DNA of 28,949 nt, from assembly GCA_043777895.1 (NCBI GenBank), contig JAYWHD010000057.1, positions 1-28,949 of the forward strand. Reading direction: 5' to 3'. The stretch comes from JBDLSY01 sp043777895 (GTDB taxonomy: Bacteria; Pseudomonadota; Gammaproteobacteria; Burkholderiales; Burkholderiaceae_C). Numbering within the stretch: the stretch's first letter is position 1; each line of letters begins with the position of its first letter. A program made the translations under genes and the position numbers. Of the stretch, positions 22,142-28,949 are shown in pieces. The notes below the pieces were generated by a model, which worked only from the letters and a program-made list of their open reading frames with translations, did no database searches and was not told where the DNA came from.

Positions 22142-22744
22142 TCAAGTAGAATGAATAGCAAACCACTGGATATTTAAGCAGACTTGTAAACGTGTTCTGG
22201 CACGGTGAAGTAAAGTCCATAAGTTAGACGAACTAATACCCAATTCCTGACATACTTCTGCTGCTGACAATTCTAACCATTCACGCATCATAAATGCCCG
22301 TCCTTGTGCTGCAGGCAAATCATTAACACAGGATTCTAACACCCTAAAAAACTGCTGTTCTTGCAAAGATGCATCAGGCAATACACTAGGATTTACCCAT
22401 AAAGCTTGTGGTTCTAAGTTATGGTCTTGGTCATTAAATAATAAATTTTCTAATTGCTTAAAAGACTGGTCTGTTGTTTCGTCAGAGTTTTCAAAGTCAT
22501 TTAATGACGGTTCTCTTTTACTTTGGCGGAAGTGGTCAAGTATTTTAAATTTTAAAATACCCACTAACCATGTTTGTACTGATGATTTGCCTAAAAATTT
22601 ATCAGGATTAGTCAATGCAGCCAATATGACATCAGAAACCACATCTTCTGCCCAAGTATGATTGCGTAATTGCAACATTGCATATTTTAATAACATACTA
22701 TGCGAGTCTGCGACTTGGGTTTGAAAATCAAGAGTATTTGTCAT
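22142..22744 (-). CDS. ECF-type RNA polymerase sigma factor
   Basis: The product has 200 residues and is a sigma-70 family ECF factor with regions 2 and 4 only. Region 2 includes AEDVVSDVILAALTNPDKF (about residues 33-51) and SSVQTWLVGILKFKILDHFR (55-74), the core-binding and -10 recognition parts. Region 4 includes LPAAQGRAFMMREWLELSAA and the helix-turn-helix EVCQELGISSSNLWTLLHRA (about 166-185). A linker rich in Asp, Gln and Asn separates them. The SSNLWTLLHRARTRLQ segment is typical of the group linked to DUF692 clusters in Neisseria and other betaproteobacteria. It heads the cluster and is probably controlled by the anti-sigma gene 16 bp downstream. Its target promoter is likely that of the bufferin genes (inferred). 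Confidence 0.9.
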   Translation of the reverse strand: MTNTLDFQTQVADSHSMLLKYAMLQLRNHTWAEDVVSDVILAALTNPDKFLGKSSVQTWLVGILKFKILDHFRQSKREPSLNDFENSDETTDQSFKQLENLLFNDQDHNLEPQALWVNPSVLPDASLQEQQFFRVLESCVNDLPAAQGRAFMMREWLELSAAEVCQELGISSSNLWTLLHRARTRLQVCLNIQWFAIHST

Positions 22745-22760
22745 ATTGAAAATATATTGA

Positions 22761-22840
22761 TTGAAAATAATTAAAAATAATTAAAAATACTTAAAAACAC
22801 TTAAAAGTAGTTAAAAACACTTAAAAGTAGTTAAGGTATA
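22761..22840. repeat. Eight-unit decamer array between maeB and the sigma factor gene
   Basis: Eight successive 10-bp units begin TTGAAA or TTAA (22761, 22771, 22781 and so on to 22831). The four at 22791-22830 form an exact 20-bp tandem duplication. A-tracts recur every 10 bp, close to one helical turn, so strong static bending is expected. The array lies just upstream of the sigma factor gene, where it could affect its promoter, and starts two bases from the maeB stop. Confidence 0.9.
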
Positions 22841-22842
22841 TC

Positions 22843-25146
22843 TTAACGTTTTACATTAGCATCTACTACAGTTAAAGCCGTTAAATTTACAATACGCCGC
22901 ACCGTTGCACTGGCAGTAATAATGTGTACGGGGGCATTAGCACCTAATAATATAGGGCCTACGGCGACATTATTGCCTGCTGCTGTTTTAAGTAAATTGT
23001 AAGAGATATTAGCCGCATCTAAATTAGGAAAAACCAATAGGTTGGCAGAATCGGTTAATGGGCTATCTTTAACGCTATTAGTACGAATATGTTCATCTAA
23101 AGCACTGTCACCGTGCATTTCGCCGTCTACTTCAAACGGTGGATTGTGTGTACGAATCAGTGCCAAGGCTTCACGCATTTTTAACGCACTGCTAGAATGG
23201 GCTGTTCCAAAGTTGCTGTGTGATAGCAAAGCGACTTTGGGCTTAATACCAAACCGTTGTAATTCAGCAGCGGCCATCAAGGTGATATCACAAATTTCTT
23301 GCGCACTAGGGTCAAAATTTAAGTGGGTATCCACTAAAAATACCACTCTATTCGGCAGCATTAAGCCGTTCATAGCTGCATAACACGTAGCATTTTTACG
23401 TTTACCAATCACTGAATCAATATAAGGTAAGTGTAAACTGGGCGTACCAAATGTACCGCAAATCATACCGTCAGCATCGCCGTGCTTGACTAGCATACAC
23501 CCAATTAAAGTATGACGGCGACGCATCTCAATTTTGGCATATTGTTCACTAACTCCCTTACGTGCCATCATTTGATAATAGTCGGTGTAATAAGTGCGAT
23601 AGCGTTCGTCTTGTTCTGGGTTTACAACTGTAAAATCAATACCTGCTTTAATGCGTAAACCAAATTTCTCTAAACGTTTTTCAATGACCGCTGGGCGACC
23701 GATTAGTATGGGTTTGGCTAATTTTTCATCAACCACAATTTGTACTGCACGTAAAATACGTTCTTCTTCACCTTCACAATAAACAATGCGGGTTTTTTGA
23801 TTAATTTGTTCATTGGCTTGTTTTGCCATATTAAACAAAGGCTTCATAAAACTACCAGAATGGTACATAAATTGTTGCAAGCTGGCAATGTAAGCCGCCA
23901 TATCTTTAATTGGGCGGGTTGCAACGCCTGCATCCATAGCGGCTTGAGCGACTGCTGGGGCAATTTTGATAATTAAACGTGAGTCAAATGGTTTAGGAAT
24001 TAAATAATCACGTCCGAAACTAAGGTTACCCACGCCGTAAGCAGCAACTACGGCATCATTTTGTTCGGCTTGTGCCAGTTCTGCAATGGCATAAACAGTC
24101 GCGATTTCCATTTCACGAGTAATAGTCGTCGCTCCCACATCTAATGCCCCACGAAAAATATAGGGAAAGCACAAAACATTATTGACTTGATTAGGATAGT
24201 CGGTTCGCCCTGTACAAACAATGGCATCACTGCGTACGGTAAGGACTTCTTCAGGCAAAATTTCTGGTGTTGGATTAGCCAATGCTAATATTAAAGGATT
24301 AGCCGCCATTTTGGCAACCATTGTGGGTTTTAATACGCCACCCGCAGACAAGCCTAAAAACACATCTGCATCGGCAATGACTTCATTTAAAGTGCGGGCA
24401 TCAGTCTTTTGAATATATTGTGCTTTGTCAGCGTCCATTAATTCAGTACGCCCTTCAAAGACTAAGCCGCCTAAATCAGTGACCCAAATATTTTTTCGTG
24501 GTAATCCTAGAGCAACCAGTAAATTTAAGCAAGCTAAGGCAGCAGCCCCTGCACCACTGGTGACCAGTTTAATGTCAGTAATACATTTATTGAGTACTTT
24601 TAAACCGTTAAGAATAGCTGCACTAACAATAATCGCTGTGCCGTGTTGGTCATCATGGAATACAGGAATATTCATGCGTTTACGTAATTCACGTTCAATG
24701 TAAAAGCATTCAGGGGCTTTAATATCTTCTAAGTTAATCCCACCAAAAGTAGGTTCTAAAGCGGCAATAATCGCAATTAATTTATCAGGATCAGTTTCAT
24801 TAATTTCAATATCAAACACATCAATGCCTGCAAATTTTTTAAATAAAACTGCTTTGCCTTCCATAACTGGTTTGCTGGCTAAAGGGCCGATATTACCCAG
24901 CCCTAATACCGCTGTACCATTGGTAATAACACCTACCATGTTGCCTTTAGCTGTATAGCGAAACACATTTGCGGGGTCAGCGACAATTTCCTCACACGCA
25001 GCAGCAACACCTGGTGAGTAAGCCAGTGCTAAATCACGTTGGTTACTCATTTGTTTAGTGGCAACGACTTGCAGTTTTCCGGGTCTGCCTTGTTCGTGGT
25101 ATTCCAAAGCGGCTTTACGTAATTGAGAATCTAAAGGCTGTGTCAT
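22843..25146 (-). CDS. maeB: NADP-dependent malic enzyme, MaeB type with phosphotransacetylase-like domain
   Basis: The product has 767 residues and oxidatively decarboxylates malate to pyruvate, supplying NADPH. The N-terminal malic enzyme part (about residues 1-430) has the ALAYSPGVA motif, the metal and malate site GGINLEDIKAPECF, the VFHDDQHGTAI motif and the nucleotide loop SGAGAAALA. The C-terminal part (about 440-767) resembles phosphate acetyltransferase and is thought to be regulatory, binding acetyl-CoA rather than acting as an enzyme. The length matches the hybrid form found in proteobacteria. It begins next to an array of 12-bp repeats and is divergent from the ureE-like gene. Confidence 0.95.
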   Translation of the reverse strand: MTQPLDSQLRKAALEYHEQGRPGKLQVVATKQMSNQRDLALAYSPGVAAACEEIVADPANVFRYTAKGNMVGVITNGTAVLGLGNIGPLASKPVMEGKAVLFKKFAGIDVFDIEINETDPDKLIAIIAALEPTFGGINLEDIKAPECFYIERELRKRMNIPVFHDDQHGTAIIVSAAILNGLKVLNKCITDIKLVTSGAGAAALACLNLLVALGLPRKNIWVTDLGGLVFEGRTELMDADKAQYIQKTDARTLNEVIADADVFLGLSAGGVLKPTMVAKMAANPLILALANPTPEILPEEVLTVRSDAIVCTGRTDYPNQVNNVLCFPYIFRGALDVGATTITREMEIATVYAIAELAQAEQNDAVVAAYGVGNLSFGRDYLIPKPFDSRLIIKIAPAVAQAAMDAGVATRPIKDMAAYIASLQQFMYHSGSFMKPLFNMAKQANEQINQKTRIVYCEGEEERILRAVQIVVDEKLAKPILIGRPAVIEKRLEKFGLRIKAGIDFTVVNPEQDERYRTYYTDYYQMMARKGVSEQYAKIEMRRRHTLIGCMLVKHGDADGMICGTFGTPSLHLPYIDSVIGKRKNATCYAAMNGLMLPNRVVFLVDTHLNFDPSAQEICDITLMAAAELQRFGIKPKVALLSHSNFGTAHSSSALKMREALALIRTHNPPFEVDGEMHGDSALDEHIRTNSVKDSPLTDSANLLVFPNLDAANISYNLLKTAAGNNVAVGPILLGANAPVHIITASATVRRIVNLTALTVVDANVKR

Positions 25147-25182
25147 ATATATATTTGTTTATGTATTAAAAGGATTAAAAAA

Positions 25183-25229
25183 TATGAAGAGATATATGAA
25201 GAGATATATAAAGAGATATTAAAGAGACA
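25183..25229. repeat. 12-bp tandem repeats upstream of maeB
   Basis: TATGAAGAGATA occurs at 25183-25194 and 25195-25206, as TATAAAGAGATA at 25207-25218, and as an 11-bp decayed unit at 25219-25229, with fainter copies beyond. The array lies 37 bp upstream of the maeB start, in its likely 5' untranslated region. Confidence 0.85.
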
Positions 25230-25303
25230 TTAAAAAATATTAAAGAAATATAAAATAAACTACGATTATCGTTGATTATGGTTTAAATATGCCTAAACTA
25301 GTA

Positions 25304-25320
25304 AAGCTAAACTTTAGCTT
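25304..25320. promoter_or_regulatory. 17-bp palindrome in the maeB-ureE divergent region
   Basis: AAGCTAAA and TTTAGCTT flank a single central C. The position between two divergent genes suits an operator for either, but no regulator can be named. A TATAAT at 25340-25345 could be a -10 element for the ureE-like gene, but it lacks a good -35. Confidence 0.4.
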
Positions 25321-25394
25321 ATTTTAGTAATAATTCTTCTATAATTTTTATAGTCTTTTATTTAACCAACCAGTTTAATACCATATACTTTGCG

Positions 25395-25916
25395 ATGACT
25401 TTAACAAACAATTTACAGCCTTACCGTGCTTTAATTAAAAAATTAGATACTAGTAATCGCTTGACTACTAATATATTAGCTCGCGCACCCAGTTTTAGTG
25501 TTGTAGCAGGTGTTTTAGCCGATAACTTAACACAGGTTACATTGTCTACTGGCGAAACAGTACACTTGCAGTTACCTCATCATACACACCTTAATCCAAG
25601 TGATATTTTGTTAGACACAAACGGCATGATGGTACGCGTAGAGGCTGCCATACAAACAGTCCTAGCAGTAACGCATACAGACACTCAACAGCTGGTTAAA
25701 TTAGCCTTGGCAGCACACAAGCAAGGCCGTGCTTTAGGGTGGTTTGAAGGCAAGTTATTGCTTGCTGAAGATAAAATTTTAGAGTGTTTTTTAAAAAACA
25801 TAGGTTTTAATAGTGAATATATTCAAGGCAAACTAGCATTAAGCCCTAATTTAGACGGCCTGCCTATGCCCAATCACGCCTGCAATAATGAACATAAACA
25901 TACACATAACCACTAA
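25395..25916 (+). CDS. ureE: UreE-like urease accessory metallochaperone, degenerate and stand-alone
   Basis: The product has 173 residues and resembles UreE, the nickel chaperone of urease maturation. The N-terminal domain fits (TLSTGETVHLQLPHHTHLNP, then VRVEAAIQTVLAVT), the second domain follows at about residues 90-140, and the C-terminal tail is His-rich (HACNNEHKHTHNH). Two features are unusual. The normally conserved HLGNRH region reads HKQGRALGWFEGK. The D-H-V-L motif with the interface metal His reads DKIL, so that His appears lost. No urease subunit or other accessory gene is nearby. It may be a relic of a lost urease operon or a repurposed metal-binding protein. No clear ribosome binding site precedes the ATG. 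Confidence 0.72.
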   Translation: MTLTNNLQPYRALIKKLDTSNRLTTNILARAPSFSVVAGVLADNLTQVTLSTGETVHLQLPHHTHLNPSDILLDTNGMMVRVEAAIQTVLAVTHTDTQQLVKLALAAHKQGRALGWFEGKLLLAEDKILECFLKNIGFNSEYIQGKLALSPNLDGLPMPNHACNNEHKHTHNH

Positions 25917-26216
25917 AAGACAAGCATACATAATCCTATGTGTTGTTTAAATAGTACAAACACGAATAATAGTGTATGTTTTTTGTGTTTTTGAAAAGGA
26001 TATGCGTATAATTATTTGATGAGACTGATTTAAAAACGTTAATCATTAAGTTGTTAATATCAATTAACTTTATTCACTAACTTTATTAATTAATTCAATA
26101 AATAAACAGTTTAATAAGTAAATAGTTCAGTTAATAAGTTCTAATTTATTTCTACACTTTTGCTATTTTACATCTTCAATTTTTACTACCAACCCCCAAC
26201 TTTTACTGGAATAAAC
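25917..26216. other. Gap between the ureE-like gene and the lipoprotein gene
   Basis: This is 300 bp without a gene. The first 80 bp have weak complementary segments followed by T runs (for example CATACA and TGTATG before TTTTTT at about 25974-25984), possibly a poor terminator. A TATAAT stands at 26007-26012, and TTGAAA 10 bp before it is too close to form a promoter with it. The rest is AT-rich with vague repeats of TTAATAAGT. A strong ribosome binding site is not visible before the lipoprotein ATG. Confidence 0.5.
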
Positions 26217-26534
26217 ATGACTAAGTCAATCATATTGGCCGCTTTAATCGCCACATCTTTAGTTGCTTGCTCTAAAAAAGCTGAAGAAACAACGATAGTA
26301 ACACCGTCTATGCCTGCTGCTGAAATGCCAGCAACAACTGCAGCACCAGAAGCGGCAACACCAGAAGCAGCAACACCGTCTATGCCTGCTGCTGATGCTG
26401 CAACTGCAATGAGTGCTGCTGCTGACGCCACTATGAATGCAGCTGGTGCAGTTAAAGATGCTGCTAAATCAACGACAGATGCTGCTAAAGCTGCAGGTTC
26501 TGCTGTCACTGATGCAGTTAAAATGGCTAAGTAA
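26217..26534 (+). CDS. Small Ala-rich lipoprotein
   Basis: The product has 105 residues. It begins with a lipoprotein signal peptide ending in the lipobox LVAC (Cys18), followed by KKAEETT, so the mature protein should be anchored by lipid; the +2 Ser suggests the outer membrane. The rest is low complexity: a Pro-Ala-Thr region containing two copies of TPSMPAA and two of PEAAT, then an Ala-Lys-Asp rich segment of likely helix (DAAKSTTDAAKAAGSAVTDA). It resembles entericidin-like or LEA-like small proteins in style, but I do not recognise a family. A longer reading starting 57 bp upstream would place the signal peptide internally and is rejected. A strong terminator follows. Confidence 0.75.
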   Translation: MTKSIILAALIATSLVACSKKAEETTIVTPSMPAAEMPATTAAPEAATPEAATPSMPAADAATAMSAAADATMNAAGAVKDAAKSTTDAAKAAGSAVTDAVKMAK

Positions 26535-26541
26535 TTAGTTG

Positions 26542-26568
26542 TTTTGTACTCGTTAATCAAGTACAAAA
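26542..26568 (+). terminator. Hairpin after the lipoprotein gene
   Basis: TTTTGTACT (26542-26550) pairs perfectly with AGTACAAAA (26560-26568) around a 9-nt loop. It starts 7 bp after the stop codon and precedes the main terminator. It may protect the mRNA end or terminate the opposite strand, where it is followed by T. Confidence 0.6.
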
Positions 26569-26576
26569 AATAAATT

Positions 26577-26603
26577 AAAAACCGCCTTAGGGCGGTTTTT
26601 TTA
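26577..26603 (+). terminator. Rho-independent terminator of the lipoprotein gene
   Basis: AAAAACCGCC (26577-26586) pairs perfectly with GGCGGTTTTT (26591-26600) around a TTAG loop and is followed by more T. It is the most typical intrinsic terminator in the window and the only GC-rich stem in its AT-rich surroundings. A strong stem here suggests high expression of the short lipoprotein mRNA. Confidence 0.92.
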
Positions 26604-26647
26604 TACAATTTAGCTCATGCGGTTTATACACATATCTATATATATAA

Positions 26648-26695
26648 CTTAATCTATTCCTTAATGTATTCCTTTATATGTAGCTTAACCTATTA
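26648..26695. repeat. Four 12-bp repeats upstream of tktA
   Basis: CTTAATCTATTC (26648-26659) and CTTAATGTATTC (26660-26671) are followed by two decayed units at 26672-26683 and 26684-26695. They lie between the lipoprotein terminator and the transketolase start. Confidence 0.75.
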
Positions 26696-26764
26696 ATTAA
26701 ATATTTAGTTTGCATAGCTCAAGTAAAATAATAATTTATATTTTATATTAACTTTTATCACTTT

Positions 26765-28837
26765 ATGACTTCAAATACCGCCACACTTAGCCATCTTAAT
26801 GTTGAATTAACGATGGCAAATGCCATTCGTATTTTAACAATAGATGCTGTACAAGCTGCTAATAGTGGACATCCTGGTGCGCCTATGGGAATGGCTGATA
26901 TGGCGGTCGCTTTGTGGAAAAAACATCTAAAACATAATCCAAGTAATCCTGCGTGGTTAAACCGTGATCGCTTTGTGTTGTCTAATGGCCATGGAAGCAT
27001 GTTAATTTATGCTTTGCTACATTTAACAGGTTACGATTTACCTATTGAAGAGTTACGAAATTTTCGGCAATTACATAGTAAAACACCAGGGCATCCTGAA
27101 GTAGATATAACACCTGGTATTGAAACAACGACAGGGCCTTTAGGGCAGGGTATTACCAATGCTGTTGGTATGGCATTGGCTGAAAAGTTACTAGCAGCAC
27201 AGTTTAACCGTGATAATTTAAATATCGTAGACCACCATACCTATGTATTTATGGGTGACGGCTGCTTAATGGAAGGGATTAGTCACGAAGCAGTTGCCCT
27301 AGCAGGCGCTTGGAAATTAAATAAACTCATTGCACTGTATGACGATAACGGTATTAGTATTGATGGTCAAGTAACGCCTTGGTTTATTGATGATACGCCT
27401 AAACGTTTTGAAGCGTGTGGTTGGAATGTTATTCGGGCGGTTGATGGGCATAATGCCGATGCCGTATCTGCAGCCATTGCCACGGCTAAACAAGCTAATA
27501 ACAAGCCAACAATGATTTGTTGTAAAACGCATATCGGGAAGGGAAGCCCAAACCGTGTCAATACCAGTAAAGCCCATGGTGAACCACTAGGTGTGGATGA
27601 AATTGAACTAACGCGAGCGGCTTTAGGCTGGACAGCAGTACCTTTTGATATTCCAAGTGATATAAAATCAATGTGGGATTGTAAAAGTAGTGGCGAGCAG
27701 TTTGAAGCCACTTGGAATGATTTATTTACTAACTATTCAAGACAATATCCTGAGTTAGCGATTGAATTACAACGCCGTATGCAAGGCAATCTCCCTGAAA
27801 ATTTTACTGCTATAGTAGATACGGCTATGCAAGCAGCGGTTGTAAAAGCAGAAACAGTAGCCAGTCGTAAATCAAGTCAAATAGTATTAGAGGCATTTAC
27901 CGCTGCTTTGCCTGAATTATTAGGTGGTAGTGCCGATTTAACAGGGTCTAACTTAACTAATACCAGTAGCACACCTGCTTTTCGGGTTGATGATACGGGC
28001 AATGTAGCTGTTAATGCAGCAGGTCAATTAGGCCGTCATATTAATTATGGTGTACGTGAGTTTGGTATGGCTGCCATTATGAATGGGGTTGTTTTACATG
28101 GGGGTTTTATTCCTTATGGTGGGACATTTTTAACCTTTAGTGATTATTCACGCAATGCGATTCGTATGGCAGCGTTAATGAAACGGCGTGTGATTCATGT
28201 GTTTACCCACGACAGTATTGGTTTGGGTGAAGATGGGCCAACGCATCAAAGCATTGAACACGCAGCCAGTTTGCGTTTAATTCCAAATTTAGATGTATGG
28301 CGTCCATGTGATACCAGTGAAACAGTGGCTGCTTGGGCATCGGCACTAGAAAATAAACACCGTCCAAGTGCTTTGTTATTATCGCGTCAAAACTTACCTT
28401 ATGTATCTAAAACAAATATAAACGATTTAGCCAAAGGTGGCTACGTTTTACGTGAATCAAATATTCCTCAAAACACGCCTCATTTAACTAAACCTATGCA
28501 AGTGTTGATTATCGCAACGGGCAGTGAAGTCAGTTTAGCCTTAGAGGCACAAACACTATTAGCTTTGGAGAATATTGCGATAAGGGTTGTGTCTATGCCT
28601 AGTACGACTGTATTTGACCGTCAATCATTTGAATATAAAGCGTCTGTACTACCTGCAAATATACCGATAATCGCAGTAGAAATGGGCGTAACTGATGGCT
28701 GGTGGAAATATGGGTGTAAAGCCGTATTAGGAATTGATGTGTATGGTGAATCAGCGCCTGCCCCTATATTATTTAAACATTTTGGTTTTACCGCTGACAA
28801 TATTGCGAATACTGTACGCCGTGTATTAGGGCTGTAA
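26765..28837 (+). CDS. tktA: Transketolase
   Basis: The product has 690 residues and transfers two-carbon units between sugar phosphates in the pentose phosphate pathway, using thiamine diphosphate. The first domain shows the substrate segment NSGHPGAPMGMADMAVALW (about residues 34-52) and the thiamine diphosphate motif GDGCLMEGISHEA (about 160-172) continuing to the metal-binding Asn. The pyrimidine-binding domain shows GSADLTGSN and the catalytic Glu in RHINYGVREFGM. The C-terminal domain is complete. The length is slightly above the usual 660-670. In related genomes a glyceraldehyde-3-phosphate dehydrogenase gene often follows; here the terminal repeat begins 14 bp after the stop. No strong ribosome binding site is visible at the chosen ATG. 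Confidence 0.96.
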   Translation: MTSNTATLSHLNVELTMANAIRILTIDAVQAANSGHPGAPMGMADMAVALWKKHLKHNPSNPAWLNRDRFVLSNGHGSMLIYALLHLTGYDLPIEELRNFRQLHSKTPGHPEVDITPGIETTTGPLGQGITNAVGMALAEKLLAAQFNRDNLNIVDHHTYVFMGDGCLMEGISHEAVALAGAWKLNKLIALYDDNGISIDGQVTPWFIDDTPKRFEACGWNVIRAVDGHNADAVSAAIATAKQANNKPTMICCKTHIGKGSPNRVNTSKAHGEPLGVDEIELTRAALGWTAVPFDIPSDIKSMWDCKSSGEQFEATWNDLFTNYSRQYPELAIELQRRMQGNLPENFTAIVDTAMQAAVVKAETVASRKSSQIVLEAFTAALPELLGGSADLTGSNLTNTSSTPAFRVDDTGNVAVNAAGQLGRHINYGVREFGMAAIMNGVVLHGGFIPYGGTFLTFSDYSRNAIRMAALMKRRVIHVFTHDSIGLGEDGPTHQSIEHAASLRLIPNLDVWRPCDTSETVAAWASALENKHRPSALLLSRQNLPYVSKTNINDLAKGGYVLRESNIPQNTPHLTKPMQVLIIATGSEVSLALEAQTLLALENIAIRVVSMPSTTVFDRQSFEYKASVLPANIPIIAVEMGVTDGWWKYGCKAVLGIDVYGESAPAPILFKHFGFTADNIANTVRRVLGL

Positions 28838-28851
28838 TTATATAAATAATA

Positions 28852-28949
28852 GGTAATGTTAAATTTTAACTTTTATAGTATTTACATTAATATGTTAGGC
28901 TAGTTACTTTACTAGTTACTTCTTAAGTATTAAATTGCTTGCATCAGTT
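28852..28949 (-). repeat. Right copy of the 98-bp inverted repeat at the window ends
   Basis: These 98 bases are the exact reverse complement of positions 2-99 and extend to the last base of the window. The copy begins 14 bp after the transketolase stop codon. Perfect identity of two copies about 28.8 kb apart in non-coding AT-rich DNA implies recent duplication, gene conversion or an assembly boundary. Confidence 0.95.

Noticed and set aside
22126..22161. Longer anti-sigma protein overlapping the sigma gene
   Set aside because: It would start with TTG and add residues encoded by the sigma gene end in another frame; the ATG at 22125 gives the normal small protein.
22791..22830. Regular repeats resembling a small CRISPR or iteron array
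   Set aside because: The 20-bp units are directly adjacent without unique spacers, are AT-only in character and have no cas or rep gene nearby. They fit the general pattern of intergenic tandem repeats.
23042..23383. 113-codon frame opposite maeB
   Set aside because: It lies wholly within the well-supported phosphotransacetylase-like domain of maeB and has no family resemblance or ribosome binding site.
25991..26012. TTGAAA and TATAAT as a promoter for the lipoprotein gene
   Set aside because: The spacer is only 10 bp and the site is about 200 bp from the start codon, so it is not a credible sigma70 promoter.
26186..26608. 140-codon Ala-rich frame opposite the lipoprotein gene
   Set aside because: It is the complement of low-complexity GCN-rich codons and runs through the terminator hairpin. 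The + strand frame has a proper lipobox signal peptide.
1..28949. Composite transposon or phage with inverted terminal repeats
   Set aside because: There is no transposase, integrase or phage gene, and the interior is core housekeeping content such as ribosomal proteins, ftsH, nadE and tktA. An assembly or repeat boundary is more likely.

Overview
The window reads as one AT-rich chromosomal segment of a betaproteobacterium, most likely Burkholderiales-like. The support is gene content and order: yceD back to back with maf and a small tetrapyrrole-type methyltransferase; the cysI - DUF934 - cysH sulfur cluster; a DUF455 ferritin-like protein; a glutamine-dependent NAD synthetase; and a malic enzyme fused to a phosphotransacetylase-like domain. 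I cannot name a genus. I see no phage genes, transposase, CRISPR array, rRNA or tRNA. Both ends of the window carry the same 98-bp sequence in opposite orientation, which looks like the edges of a repeat that an assembler could not cross.

Layout. 1-2263: inverted repeat, yceD (-), maf and a SAM methyltransferase (+). 2264-7264: the S10 ribosomal protein operon from rplC to rpsQ (+), without rpsJ at its head and without the spc operon behind it. It is driven by a textbook-perfect sigma70 promoter whose predicted transcript begins with a long hairpin. 7265-7655: a convergent gap with a nested terminator. 7656-10616 (-): assimilatory sulfur reduction (APS reductase type CysH, DUF934, siroheme sulfite reductase). 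10706-12075 (-): a PCuAC copper chaperone and a histidine phosphatase. 12076-12857: a 782-bp gap without a gene. 12858-16206 (+): ftsH and a sensor histidine kinase with no adjacent response regulator. 16290-18893 (-): DUF455 diiron protein and nadE. 18994-22744 (-): an ECF sigma factor, a small zinc-finger anti-sigma factor, a bufferin-type precursor peptide (DUF2282), its MNIO enzyme (DUF692), the DUF2063 partner and DoxX. 22843-25146 (-): maeB. 25395-28837 (+): a degenerate stand-alone UreE-like protein, an Ala-rich lipoprotein with a strong terminator, and transketolase.

How the genes fit together. The sigma/anti-sigma pair followed by precursor, MNIO enzyme and partner matches the copper-protective bufferin systems. 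The PCuAC chaperone in the same window gives a second periplasmic copper function. The sulfur genes supply sulfide for cysteine.

The most unusual feature is not a gene. Almost every intergenic gap over about 60 bp contains its own private short tandem repeat, with a period of 7-18 bp and most often 10-13 bp. Each has a different sequence, and they often touch or include the stop codon of the neighbouring gene. The same process has entered coding DNA in the PCuAC signal peptide, the BufA tail and the lipoprotein.
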